This document shows, piece after piece, positions 47,244 through 55,394 of a DNA stretch of 64,000 nucleotides. Made by a program: the position numbers and the translations under genes. Below the pieces are notes generated by a model. That model was not told the origin of the DNA. It made no database searches and saw only the letters and a program-made list of their open reading frames with translations. Within the stretch, counting starts at the first letter, position 1, and each line of letters begins with the position of its first letter. Source of the stretch: CAYUCJ01 sp049282265 (GTDB lineage Bacteria > Desulfobacterota > DSM-4660 > Desulfatiglandales > Desulfatiglandaceae); the NCBI GenBank assembly GCA_049282265.1, contig JBAPTR010000126.1:1-64000 (forward strand), given 5' to 3'.

Positions 47244-48218
47244 TCAGGAAGGCACTTTCAGACTGAAGGTGATCATGAGAGGGTCATCGTCGGAGATCGG
47301 TTTGCCCAGGCTGATGGTCCCGTCGCCAATCATGAACCACTCCCGGTGGTGCAGGTGCATTTCCATGCCACTATAAACGTGCCCTCCTGGAGCCGTGTTG
47401 ATATAGGTACCGTTGGTGCTGCCGTCCACAAAGACAAAATCGCCGTAACGGCAAATGATTTTGGCATGAGAACGTGAAGCCGTTTCAGCGTTGACAACCA
47501 GGTCGCTGGTGCCGTCCCGGCCGAAAACATAGGGTGTCATCTCTTTTGTGATAACGATCTCTTTTTCCCCAAAACCCACTACCAGTTCCGCATTTATTGC
47601 AGTCGTTGCAGTCATCTTCGAAGGGATGAAGAGCCTGGTTGCATCATCCATAGCCCAGACAACTTCCATGGTGTTCAGGGGGTTGGATTTTCCTTTTACT
47701 TCAAGTCGTCCGAATGGACGGCACACGCTTTTACTGTATTCGGGGAGTCCTTCAGTGGTTTCAACCGTTGTAACGATCTGCCCACCTTTGGCCAGGGAGG
47801 CAATCCGTGCTGCAATATTGACCGTATCTCCATAGGGATGTCCTTTGTCCAGTTCAATGGGGCCTTTGTGAAACCCGATGCGGACGTTGATCTTATGTCC
47901 GTGTGATGTTGCTGTAAATTTGAAATGTTTTTGTAAATCACACGCACAGTTCACCGCTTCCAAGGGGTTCTCAAAATAAGCCATGATTTCGTCACCGATC
48001 ACTTCAACCACGACACCGTTATTCTCTTTTATCTTTCTTGAGACGGAATTGAGGCTTTCAACAACACATTCGTGGGCAATCCTGTCGCCGAGGTTCTCAT
48101 ACAAATGTGTGCTTCCGGCAACATCTGCAAAGAAGATTACAAGTTCTAAAGGTTTCTCAACAGGGTCTTCTTCCGGTTTAAACCTTGACTTGCCGAATAT
48201 GTTTCTTAACAGTGAAAT
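47244..48218 (-). CDS. Class III adenylate/guanylate cyclase with C-terminal FHA domain, ATT start
   Basis: 324 residues if started at ATT 48218. The cyclase domain has metal Asp32 (VIFFADVAGSTHLYENLGDR), Asp76 (GDEIMAYF) and the transition-state Asn134/Arg138 (DTVNIAARIASLA), so it looks catalytically complete. An FHA phosphopeptide domain follows (VFGRDGTSDLVV, SRSHAKI, FVDGSTNGTYIN). The first ATG/GTG/TTG in the frame is TTG 48104, which would remove the FFAD motif. Upstream of that the coding continues to ATT TCA CTG, 7 bp after GAGGG, with a stop just before. Initiation at ATT (or CTG 48212) is inferred. Nucleotide specificity is not assigned. Confidence 0.82.
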   Translation of the reverse strand: MSLLRNIFGKSRFKPEEDPVEKPLELVIFFADVAGSTHLYENLGDRIAHECVVESLNSVSRKIKENNGVVVEVIGDEIMAYFENPLEAVNCACDLQKHFKFTATSHGHKINVRIGFHKGPIELDKGHPYGDTVNIAARIASLAKGGQIVTTVETTEGLPEYSKSVCRPFGRLEVKGKSNPLNTMEVVWAMDDATRLFIPSKMTATTAINAELVVGFGEKEIVITKEMTPYVFGRDGTSDLVVNAETASRSHAKIICRYGDFVFVDGSTNGTYINTAPGGHVYSGMEMHLHHREWFMIGDGTISLGKPISDDDPLMITFSLKVPS

Positions 48219-48510
48219 AGTTTATCCCTCAATTCAGCAGTAGCAGATCGGCTAAAAATACCGTTTTCTTCAGGAGGCCGCAAGATTTTTTCTTGGCAGA
48301 ATATTGCAGGGCTGGGGGTCCATGTTGAAACGACCTGTCATCATGAGCAACTCCCAGTGTATGTTAAGTGGAAAATAGAGACAATATCGCGGCGTGCGAC
48401 AGGAATAAGGGATCCCCTTTAATCTATGCGATCAAAATCGTTGTTGACAAATTCGTGAGATGTTGAGGAGACTTTTTTTCTTGACAGATTGAAGAAGCGA
48501 CTTTTCAGCT

Positions 48511-48615
48511 CAAATAAATACTGAAGCAAATATCGGGAAAGGGACCTTGTATGGGTATTTTGACAGCAAAGAGGACCTGTTTTTCGGTGTATCGGATCCA
48601 CTTCGTTGGTCATAG
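48511..48615 (+). pseudogene. Remnant of a TetR-family regulator gene
   Basis: One plus-strand frame encodes ANIGKGTLYGYFDSKEDLF, the end of the TetR helix-turn-helix (typical GVGKGTLYxYFxSKEdLF), with neither a usable start nor the ligand-binding domain; it stops in the dispersed repeat. It is a decayed fragment in the 525-bp gap between the cyclase and the Usp gene. Confidence 0.7.
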
Positions 48616-48726
48616 GCTGCTGTTTGCGGCATTAGTAAGCTTCCAAGGAACTCATAGTATTAATTAAGCTCCTTTATCATAGGTTGCCGCTTGCGGCATA
48701 AACCAGCTTTTTACGAAGTCATCATG
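48611..48726 (+). repeat. Dispersed intergenic repeat, copy 4
   Basis: Two partial copies: 48611-48632 (CATAGGCTGC to TTGCGGCAT) and 48678-48726, whose part 48693-48724 matches 3715-3746 at 31 of 32 positions. Between them CTTCCAAGGAACTCA (48640-48654) is the inverse of TGAGTTCCTTGGAAG at 59014-59028. A mosaic of the same modules found elsewhere. Confidence 0.65.
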
Positions 48727-48742
48727 TATTTGAGGAGAGTCC

Positions 48743-49624
48743 TTATCGGAGAATCAGCACGGATGATTCACTCCCCTTGATCAATTTCCCAACTTTTCCC
48801 TTCGGGAATACCTTTTCAAGCATGGACTTTTTCCCCATCCACAACGCCATGAGTCCCCATTTGGCTTCTTGTGAGATGAAAGCATCCAGAGATGCCAGTT
48901 CGACAATCTCTATCCACGGTTCAATATCCCGTGCCGTATAATATTTCAGGATGGCCTCCATCTTCTGTTCGACCTCGCCCTTGAGTTCCTTCCCTTCGGT
49001 TAATCCGACGATTTCGAGTTTGGCCTTGTGAAGGGTCACCAGTTGATTGATCATCTCGAGCGATTGTTGGCTCACCAGGTCATGGTCCAGGCAGCAGACG
49101 ATTTTGTCCACCTTCTTTTTTTTCTTGGCCACAAGGACCGAACAGGTGGCGTCATTGACGACCTTTTGTGGGATCCCACTCAGTCCTTCCCATTCACATC
49201 CGTGCGAATTGTCACAACCCAGGACAATCAGGTCTATTTCCTCTTCCTGCGCTTCTGCTAAAATTCCTTTGACCGGATTGCCCAGCCTTATCCGTACCTT
49301 CAGCTCTTTTCTGGCACTCTTGGCCACATACAGCTCATCCCAGACCCCTTTCTTTCTCTCAATGAGTTCATAGCCGAACTCACGCTGAATATAAGGGCAC
49401 TCATCCTCCTTGAAATACTTCAGAAACGTCTCCCGATAGCTACTGATCGCTCCGGGCAACGGGTGGCTTTCCGTCCAGTCCCGGGAGGCTGCTCCCGCTG
49501 GCGACATTCTTGTATGTACCCCAAGGAGTGTGACATTTGCCCAGGTATTCGCAGCCAGCCTGGCCACTTCGCTCACTGCGTGAGCGCTATAGGGGTTTTG
49601 ATCAACGGCAACAAGGATTCGCAT
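48743..49624 (-). CDS. Universal stress protein (UspA-like), double domain
   Basis: A 293-residue protein beginning MRILVAVDQNPYSAHAVSEVARLA, the usual Usp opening, with a first domain ending CSVLVAKKKKK and a second, shorter half starting KIVCCLDHDLVSQQSLEMINQL. In ATP-binding Usps a G-x2-G-x9-G-(S/T) motif precedes the last strand; here GLSGIPQKVVNDATCSVLV shows only part of it, so ATP binding is doubtful. It ends the seven-gene minus-strand run and follows the next Usp by 26 bp. Confidence 0.8.
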   Translation of the reverse strand: MRILVAVDQNPYSAHAVSEVARLAANTWANVTLLGVHTRMSPAGAASRDWTESHPLPGAISSYRETFLKYFKEDECPYIQREFGYELIERKKGVWDELYVAKSARKELKVRIRLGNPVKGILAEAQEEEIDLIVLGCDNSHGCEWEGLSGIPQKVVNDATCSVLVAKKKKKVDKIVCCLDHDLVSQQSLEMINQLVTLHKAKLEIVGLTEGKELKGEVEQKMEAILKYYTARDIEPWIEIVELASLDAFISQEAKWGLMALWMGKKSMLEKVFPKGKVGKLIKGSESSVLILR

Positions 49625-49650
49625 CTATGCCTCCATCATCTGAAATTGTA

Positions 49651-50487
49651 CTACTGCCAGCACAGGAGAACTGCTGAAGGGACTCGGCTCAATACCTCCA
49701 GCATGGGGCTCTTTCTCGCCATCTGCCGCGGGACACATGATGCCACCAGGCTGTATTCCTGGAGGGAGTCAGCGATTCTTGCCGGAATATCCCGTATTGT
49801 TTTGACCTCCTGTGGAGACGATCCTGCTTCTACGAGCATGTTCCTGACATTCGTAAGCATTTCATCTGCATCCCCCGATGCCGGCACCTCCTTATCTTGA
49901 ACATCTTTTTTGAAACTCAGCCTGCCGGGTTTTTGCAGAATCACGCGGAGCAGGTCATATTCCAGAGTTGCCTCCTCGAACAGCTTGGAAAAGATCGGGA
50001 CCAGGGTCCCCAGGTCCGTATGATCTTCTACCAGGAGAGCGATTTTCTTCAGGCCAACCAGATTTTTTACGAGGAGAAGGGGGCAAGGCATTTTCTTATA
50101 GAGCTTTGACCTCATTCTGTTTTCAAAATGGGATGCATCAAAAGACAGGAGAATCCCTTCCACCAGGAGGTCGTAGGATTCTTCCTCCAGTTCCCGCAAT
50201 ATCTCGGCCTCGCGCTCACCAACCATCATCTTGGGTGAGCCAAGCGTGGGGCATGATGACCTCTCCGCGTTGATAAGCTGAGATATTTCAGCCTCGGCGG
50301 TTCCCAGCAACCCTTTTTCCCAGGTCCTCCGCACCCAACCAGTTCCGGGCGGATTGCCTTCGGAATCTGTCTCTTCTACATGAATTGTTTCAATACCCAT
50401 TTTGACAACCTCTGCCATGCGGCAGACGAACCTGAGGGCAATGCTTGACGCCAGGTCTGCATTTAGAGAAACAAGTGTCTTGATCAT
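49651..50487 (-). CDS. Usp-like protein
   Basis: 278 residues: MIKTLVSLNADLASSIALRFVCRMAE opens the first Usp-like fold, ending near CPLLLVKN; a second half starts KKIALLVEDHTDLGTLVPIFSK and ends SAVLLCWQ. It is clearly related in layout to the next gene, but the glycine-rich ATP motif is not seen. It is 11 bp behind the response regulator, so probably translated from the same message. Role in stress sensing is inferred from context only. Confidence 0.7.
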   Translation of the reverse strand: MIKTLVSLNADLASSIALRFVCRMAEVVKMGIETIHVEETDSEGNPPGTGWVRRTWEKGLLGTAEAEISQLINAERSSCPTLGSPKMMVGEREAEILRELEEESYDLLVEGILLSFDASHFENRMRSKLYKKMPCPLLLVKNLVGLKKIALLVEDHTDLGTLVPIFSKLFEEATLEYDLLRVILQKPGRLSFKKDVQDKEVPASGDADEMLTNVRNMLVEAGSSPQEVKTIRDIPARIADSLQEYSLVASCVPRQMARKSPMLEVLSRVPSAVLLCWQ

Positions 50488-50498
50488 AAGCTCCTACC

Positions 50499-50885
50499 TT
50501 ATTTATCTTGTATTTTCTTTTCGGCCTTTCTTACGGTATCAAGGATTTCCCCAAGTTTGAAGGGCTTTGCAAGGAAGTCAAAAACACCTTTTTGAAAGGA
50601 TTCCTTGGCTGTTTCCATGGTGGCAAATCCTGTTATGACGACGATTTCGGTGGCAGGAGAGTGCTGCTTCACCTGGGTTAAAAACTGCATACCGTCAATA
50701 CCTTCCATTTTTAGATCGGTGATGACGATGTCAAAATCCTTCTCATTGACCCGGTTCGACGCTTCCGCACTTCGAGTAAATGTCTCTACCTCATAACCTG
50801 CTTTTTCGAGCGCCGGCTTCAATCTCTTGAGAACAATGGTTTCGTCATCCAGGATTAATATGCTCGTTTTTTGACCGGTGTTCAT
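50499..50885 (-). CDS. Response regulator (receiver domain only)
   Basis: 128-residue CheY-like receiver: acidic pocket in LDDETIV (Asp13/Asp14), phospho-acceptor Asp57 (FDIVITDLKM), Thr85 (ITGFAT) and Lys107 (FLAKPFK). No output domain. Its start overlaps the end of the PEP-synthase-like gene by 4 bp (ATGA). It closely resembles the regulator at 60966-61373, including the unusual shared RLKPAL stretch. The probable kinase is the gene at the head of the run. Confidence 0.92.
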   Translation of the reverse strand: MNTGQKTSILILDDETIVLKRLKPALEKAGYEVETFTRSAEASNRVNEKDFDIVITDLKMEGIDGMQFLTQVKQHSPATEIVVITGFATMETAKESFQKGVFDFLAKPFKLGEILDTVRKAEKKIQDK

Positions 50886-53545
50886 GCTGTCCCCTCCAAT
50901 TGATTCGCACTACCATTTGTCTGCGTCAGGCGATCAAATTCTTCCACAAAGCGTCCAATCTGTTGGTCATTATCCATTTGTACATCAAGTTGCCGGGTAA
51001 ATGCAACCAGTTGCCCGATGATATGTATCTTCTTTTTCATGGCTTCCGGAGCCAGTTTTTTGATCCGCCCTACCAGAAGGTCGCCGCGCAGGTCCACTCG
51101 AAAGTCCCTTTTTCCCAGTACTTCGGCAATAAACTTCACCCTTCTGGACCTTCTTGTCTGATCTGTTACGCCACCGAGAAAACGAAAATAGGCATAATTG
51201 TCATGGATATTTTCACTGATATACGCATCAATCATATTGAAATGGTAGCCGAGGCGCAAGTTTATATTTGCGTATGTTTTTGAGATAATGGCGAGGTTTT
51301 GACCAATAGATTTCGGATTGGCAATATCTGAGGAAAATGTCTTCGTAAGGCTGGACATGAAGCTGCCGAAATCCACGGACATGGGTTCAGAACTCCAGAA
51401 TCCCGGCATATTCAATCCGGACAGAAAGGCCCGCATTGGTACCGAGGCGACCTGCTCCACCTGTACATTTTCAGGATCGGTTTCTTCCGAAAACCCGCCT
51501 CCAATATCAATCATGACCAGATCCAGAGGGATAGCGGATTGCAGCTTCCTTCCGGGGGCATCAGGATCACGGTGACGATAATAATTGAGGTCAATGAGTT
51601 CTTCCACTGCCTTTTCGTGAATGAAGCGTGTGATGTCATGAAACGTCCTGCAGGCCTGTGGAACAAAATTCCCATCTAGGGGGTCCAGCAGGTTCAAAGG
51701 CGAAATTTTCTTCAAGACCCGACGGAGAAGACGGTATTCATAGGTCTCTGCGAAGGCATCTTCGGTAAAGCTATAGTAAAGCAGTTCTTTTATGATTCCC
51801 GCGTATACAACGTTATCTTCCGCGTCCAGGGTGATGAGTTGACCCGGCTTGAGGCGCTCGGTCGCTATCCCCGTATTTACAATGGCAGGGACTTTGAATT
51901 CCCTCGCAATGGTGGCCATGTGCCCGGTCGAGGTCCCTATATCCGTTATAATCCCGTTCGCTTTTCTCACGACTCTTGCAAACCTGGGTGACGTTTGCCT
52001 GGCAACGAGAATGGCCCCTTGGGGAAATCTGTCCAGGTCTTTGTCATCCTTGACCATGAATACCTTGCCGGCGCCGATGCCATTCTGGGCGATAACCCCT
52101 TTGTGAGCGAAGATGACCGGGTGTCCTGCTACTACCGAAGAGATGTCCTCGACCATTCGCTGAAAACCGCCTCTGATATTGAGCTGCCTCGCCTGGAGAA
52201 TAATGAGTCTTCCCTTTCGATCAAAGGCCCATTCAATATCCTGGGCTTTCATAGAATATCTTTCGATCAGTAAACCAGCCTCTGCAATTTGTTTGATTTC
52301 AATGTCTGAAAGGCACGGCCTGGTCTGCAAATCGTGTGGAACAGGTTGCATTTCACAGCCGCCCCCTTCCTTTGGCGCAAGACTTTCTGTCTTCCGCACG
52401 ACATCCAGCGCTGATATTTCATAGGGGGGTTCCCTGGAGACCGTGTATTGATCAGCTCTTACCTTGCCGGACAGCACAGGAGCGCCAAGCCCCCAGGTTG
52501 CAGTGAGCAGCAGGACATCACGTTCCGGGTGGATCGGATCCAGAGTATAGAGGACACCGCTCTTGGTGGCGTCTATCATCACTTGAATGGCGACCGCCAT
52601 GGCTATTTCCTGTTCCAGAAATCCTTTTTCCTGCCTGTATTGCATGGCTGAAGGGGAATAGGTGCTTGCAAGGACCTTTTTGTAAGAGTCCAAAGCATTT
52701 TCCTGAGGTTCGTTGAGCAGACTCAAATACTGCCCGGCGAAAGTATACTCGGTATCTTCACCCAGGGCACTGCTGCGAATGGCCAGATAGAGATGCTTGT
52801 CACCGGCGAGTTCCTGTATATGCAACAAGCCGCTTTCGATGGCTTTTCTGACCTTCTGCGGCACGGTTGCGGAAAGGACGAGAGATTGAATATTGGCTGA
52901 GGCATCTTCGGTGGAAATTTCTTTTTCTGACCATGCCTTTGCTATCTCCCCTATTTTTTCATCGAGATTATTATGTTGGAGAAAAGATTGATAGGCCCGT
53001 GTGGTGACGGCGAAACCATCCGGAGTTTCAAGATCAAGGTGGTTTTTCAATTCGGCCACATTGGCGTTTTTTCCTCCTACCACATCTGCAAAGTCACGGG
53101 TTATCAGTTCGTAACGCATGATATAATCGGTTTGAGGAATCACAAGCCTGCCGGCGAGCTCCTCTTCTATTTCGCTGTTTATCTTCCTGAATGCGTCGTT
53201 CAGCTGCAGGTATTTTTTTGGAGCGAGGCCGTGCAGGTTGTAGATGAGCTTAGAGACCAGGTCAGCCATGCCTTGGCAGGTTGATAGGATATATTGCCGG
53301 TCGAAGATGTAATCCCCTCCCAGCTTGTCACCCATATCCGCCATCAACTCCAGCACCTGGTTATTGATGTCCAGAACCTTCCGGAATTTTGAAAATAGGG
53401 CCGTGAAGGGAAGCTTTTTCCCTGTTCCCCGGCCATGGCCGAGGAACTCCATGACCCAGTCTCGAAATCGTCTTATCATCCCATGCCTTGATCTCGAACA
53501 AACTATCTCATTTATGGATGGACACGAGTCAAGGTCCCGACTCAC
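50882..53545 (-). CDS. PEP-synthase/PPDK-like phosphotransfer protein lacking the PEP barrel
   Basis: 887 residues. After about 130 helical residues of unknown type comes the pyruvate/PEP-dikinase ATP-grasp domain (VGGKNANVAELKN near 155, LAIRSSALGEDTEYTFAGQY near 255, DIEWAFDRKGRLIILQARQ near 465) and the swivelling phosphohistidine domain with His542 in GTSTGHMATIAREFKVPAIV. Normal PEP synthase continues with a PEP-binding TIM barrel; here about 280 residues of unrelated sequence (from LLYYSFTEDAFAET on) replace it. So it could phosphorylate its own histidine with ATP, but the acceptor is not pyruvate by the usual site. GTG 53545 or ATG 53479 may be the start. It overlaps the response regulator. 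Confidence 0.82.
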   Translation of the reverse strand: MSRDLDSCPSINEIVCSRSRHGMIRRFRDWVMEFLGHGRGTGKKLPFTALFSKFRKVLDINNQVLELMADMGDKLGGDYIFDRQYILSTCQGMADLVSKLIYNLHGLAPKKYLQLNDAFRKINSEIEEELAGRLVIPQTDYIMRYELITRDFADVVGGKNANVAELKNHLDLETPDGFAVTTRAYQSFLQHNNLDEKIGEIAKAWSEKEISTEDASANIQSLVLSATVPQKVRKAIESGLLHIQELAGDKHLYLAIRSSALGEDTEYTFAGQYLSLLNEPQENALDSYKKVLASTYSPSAMQYRQEKGFLEQEIAMAVAIQVMIDATKSGVLYTLDPIHPERDVLLLTATWGLGAPVLSGKVRADQYTVSREPPYEISALDVVRKTESLAPKEGGGCEMQPVPHDLQTRPCLSDIEIKQIAEAGLLIERYSMKAQDIEWAFDRKGRLIILQARQLNIRGGFQRMVEDISSVVAGHPVIFAHKGVIAQNGIGAGKVFMVKDDKDLDRFPQGAILVARQTSPRFARVVRKANGIITDIGTSTGHMATIAREFKVPAIVNTGIATERLKPGQLITLDAEDNVVYAGIIKELLYYSFTEDAFAETYEYRLLRRVLKKISPLNLLDPLDGNFVPQACRTFHDITRFIHEKAVEELIDLNYYRHRDPDAPGRKLQSAIPLDLVMIDIGGGFSEETDPENVQVEQVASVPMRAFLSGLNMPGFWSSEPMSVDFGSFMSSLTKTFSSDIANPKSIGQNLAIISKTYANINLRLGYHFNMIDAYISENIHDNYAYFRFLGGVTDQTRRSRRVKFIAEVLGKRDFRVDLRGDLLVGRIKKLAPEAMKKKIHIIGQLVAFTRQLDVQMDNDQQIGRFVEEFDRLTQTNGSANQLEGTA

Positions 53546-53566
53546 GGCTCCCTATCCATGGCTCCC

Positions 53567-54355
53567 TCAGTGTCCCCCCTTGCCACCCTTGAAGACCAGG
53601 CCGGTCACCAAACCGGCGATAATGGCCACCAGCACGGCCAGGACACCGTAAAGGGTCCCGTGATGAAAGGCTAGAAAGGAGAGGGTGGCTGGAAAGCCGG
53701 TTTCTTCTGCAATAATGTGCTCCTCTGCGCTCGTCACAACTGATCCATTCTTAATAGCGAAAACTTGTGCCTTATAGGACCCTTTAGGCATACCTGATGG
53801 AATGGACATGGTAGCCGTAAAGGTTTTCGTGGAACCATGTGTCTCCCCGTATCGAACCTTGTTTTTCTGAATTTCGTAACGCCCTGCACTCTCTTTGAGT
53901 TTTCGAAATTCCTTGAAGAGTTTTTGCTTGTCTTCCGAAGCGGGAATAATCTTCGCCTGCTTTTCAAGGGCTCCGAAGCCAAGGCCGATCTTCCGCCACT
54001 CATCACTATCGTTTTTCAAGGATTTTTCAAGGGCATTAGAGGGAAAAAGCAGAAAAACGGAGGGGATGTTCTGAAACTCAACGGCACCCATGTTCATCCA
54101 CAGAAAGCCCAATGCACGGCCTTTCTTTTTCAGCTTTGTATTTTCGAATGGACCCATCAGCCTGATGAGCACTTCAGAATTTGCCGGAACGTTGCCTGTC
54201 ACGGAAATCCTGGCTCCATTGAATGTTGCACCTATAAAGATATGATTGGGTTTCAATTTCATCTGCATCGGTAGTGCGGCCATGGGAGAGTCCGGGCACC
54301 ATCCTGCACTACAGATCAAGAATACGACAATGACAGGGAAAAGTTTTTTCAACAC
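53567..54355 (-). CDS. TIGR02186-like membrane-anchored protein
   Basis: 262 residues: an N-terminal signal peptide (LFPVIVVFLICSAGWC), an extracytoplasmic beta-rich domain (HIFIGATFNGARISVTGNVPANSEVLIRLMG), a helical segment, and one C-terminal membrane helix (LYGVLAVLVAIIAGLVTGLVF). This matches my memory of the TIGR02186 family, which accompanies TauE/SafE-type exporters. The Cys of the signal region may be a lipobox, weakly. One bp separates it from the exporter gene. Likely partner of the exporter. Confidence 0.78.
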   Translation of the reverse strand: MLKKLFPVIVVFLICSAGWCPDSPMAALPMQMKLKPNHIFIGATFNGARISVTGNVPANSEVLIRLMGPFENTKLKKKGRALGFLWMNMGAVEFQNIPSVFLLFPSNALEKSLKNDSDEWRKIGLGFGALEKQAKIIPASEDKQKLFKEFRKLKESAGRYEIQKNKVRYGETHGSTKTFTATMSIPSGMPKGSYKAQVFAIKNGSVVTSAEEHIIAEETGFPATLSFLAFHHGTLYGVLAVLVAIIAGLVTGLVFKGGKGGH

Positions 54356-54356
54356 G

Positions 54357-55292
54357 TTAATGCCCTCCTATATATGCTAACAGAACGCTTGGTTCGAGCA
54401 AGAGGCCCAGTAACATCTTGACCATGACAATGAGAACAAGGGAGGCAAGGATGATTTTCAGTTGGTCTCCTTTCAGTCTTTTACTTATTTTGGCTCCGAA
54501 TTGGGCCCCCAGGGAAGATCCTATGAGAAGTATGAGGGCCAGGACAAAATCTACGGTGTGATTGCTGTGAGCCTGCATAATGGTCACATTTATACAGGTG
54601 AATAATATCTGAAAAAGGCTGGTCCCGACAACCACATGCATGGGCATTCTCAAGAGATACACCATCACCGGGACCATGATGAACCCACCGCCGACACCCA
54701 TGATGGCAGCCAGGATGCCCACGAAAGTCCCCAAAATCAAGGGCATGAGGACGGAGAGTTCAACACCGGATTTCTCAAAATGGGTCTGCCAGGGGAGTTT
54801 TTTCAGCAGTCGAGCGTAGCCGGATTCCCTTTTTTGGGTCTTTTTTATTGGCCTTCGGTCCGTTTCCTTTTTTAATCCTTGGAGGCTTTCCATGAACATG
54901 TATATGCCAACAAATCCCAGCATAAGGACATAGGTTATATTTATCAGGAAACCGGCATTTCCCATTTGGCGCAGGACCTTGATAACCTGGACACCTACCG
55001 TCCCTCCTATCACTCCTCCGACGAGTAACAGGAACCCCATCTTGAAGTCCACGTTTCCAAGTCGGTAGTGTGCCAGGGTGCCGGATGTTGATGCTCCAAC
55101 GATCTGGTTCGAATCGGAAGCTGCTGCCACCGTCGGTGGAATCCCGATAGTGATTAAAAGAGGGGTCATCAGAAACCCTCCGCCAACGCCGAAGATTCCC
55201 GAAAGAAGGCCGACAAAAAGCCCCAGACCGAAGACCAAAATGACATTTACACTATTCCCCGCTATTGGTAAGTACAGGTGCCACATCTTCAT
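54357..55292 (-). CDS. TauE/SafE (TSUP) family sulfite/organosulfur exporter
   Basis: 311-residue permease with about eight helices in two repeats. Each repeat opens with the family pattern: GLFVGLLSGIFGVGGGFLMTPLL and TFVGILAAIMGVGGGFIMVPVM. Family members move sulfite, sulfoacetate or other organosulfur anions; the substrate cannot be read. Coupled to the TIGR02186-like gene and downstream of the kinase gene by 102 bp. Confidence 0.9.
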   Translation of the reverse strand: MKMWHLYLPIAGNSVNVILVFGLGLFVGLLSGIFGVGGGFLMTPLLITIGIPPTVAAASDSNQIVGASTSGTLAHYRLGNVDFKMGFLLLVGGVIGGTVGVQVIKVLRQMGNAGFLINITYVLMLGFVGIYMFMESLQGLKKETDRRPIKKTQKRESGYARLLKKLPWQTHFEKSGVELSVLMPLILGTFVGILAAIMGVGGGFIMVPVMVYLLRMPMHVVVGTSLFQILFTCINVTIMQAHSNHTVDFVLALILLIGSSLGAQFGAKISKRLKGDQLKIILASLVLIVMVKMLLGLLLEPSVLLAYIGGH

Positions 55293-55394
55293 CTCCTTTT
55301 TTTCTTTTTTCAGCCTGAGCCTGAAATATCCGGTTTTTCATACACCACTCCAATCCGGCAGTTGATTCGGTGCCGGATTTTTTCCCGTGCAGCC

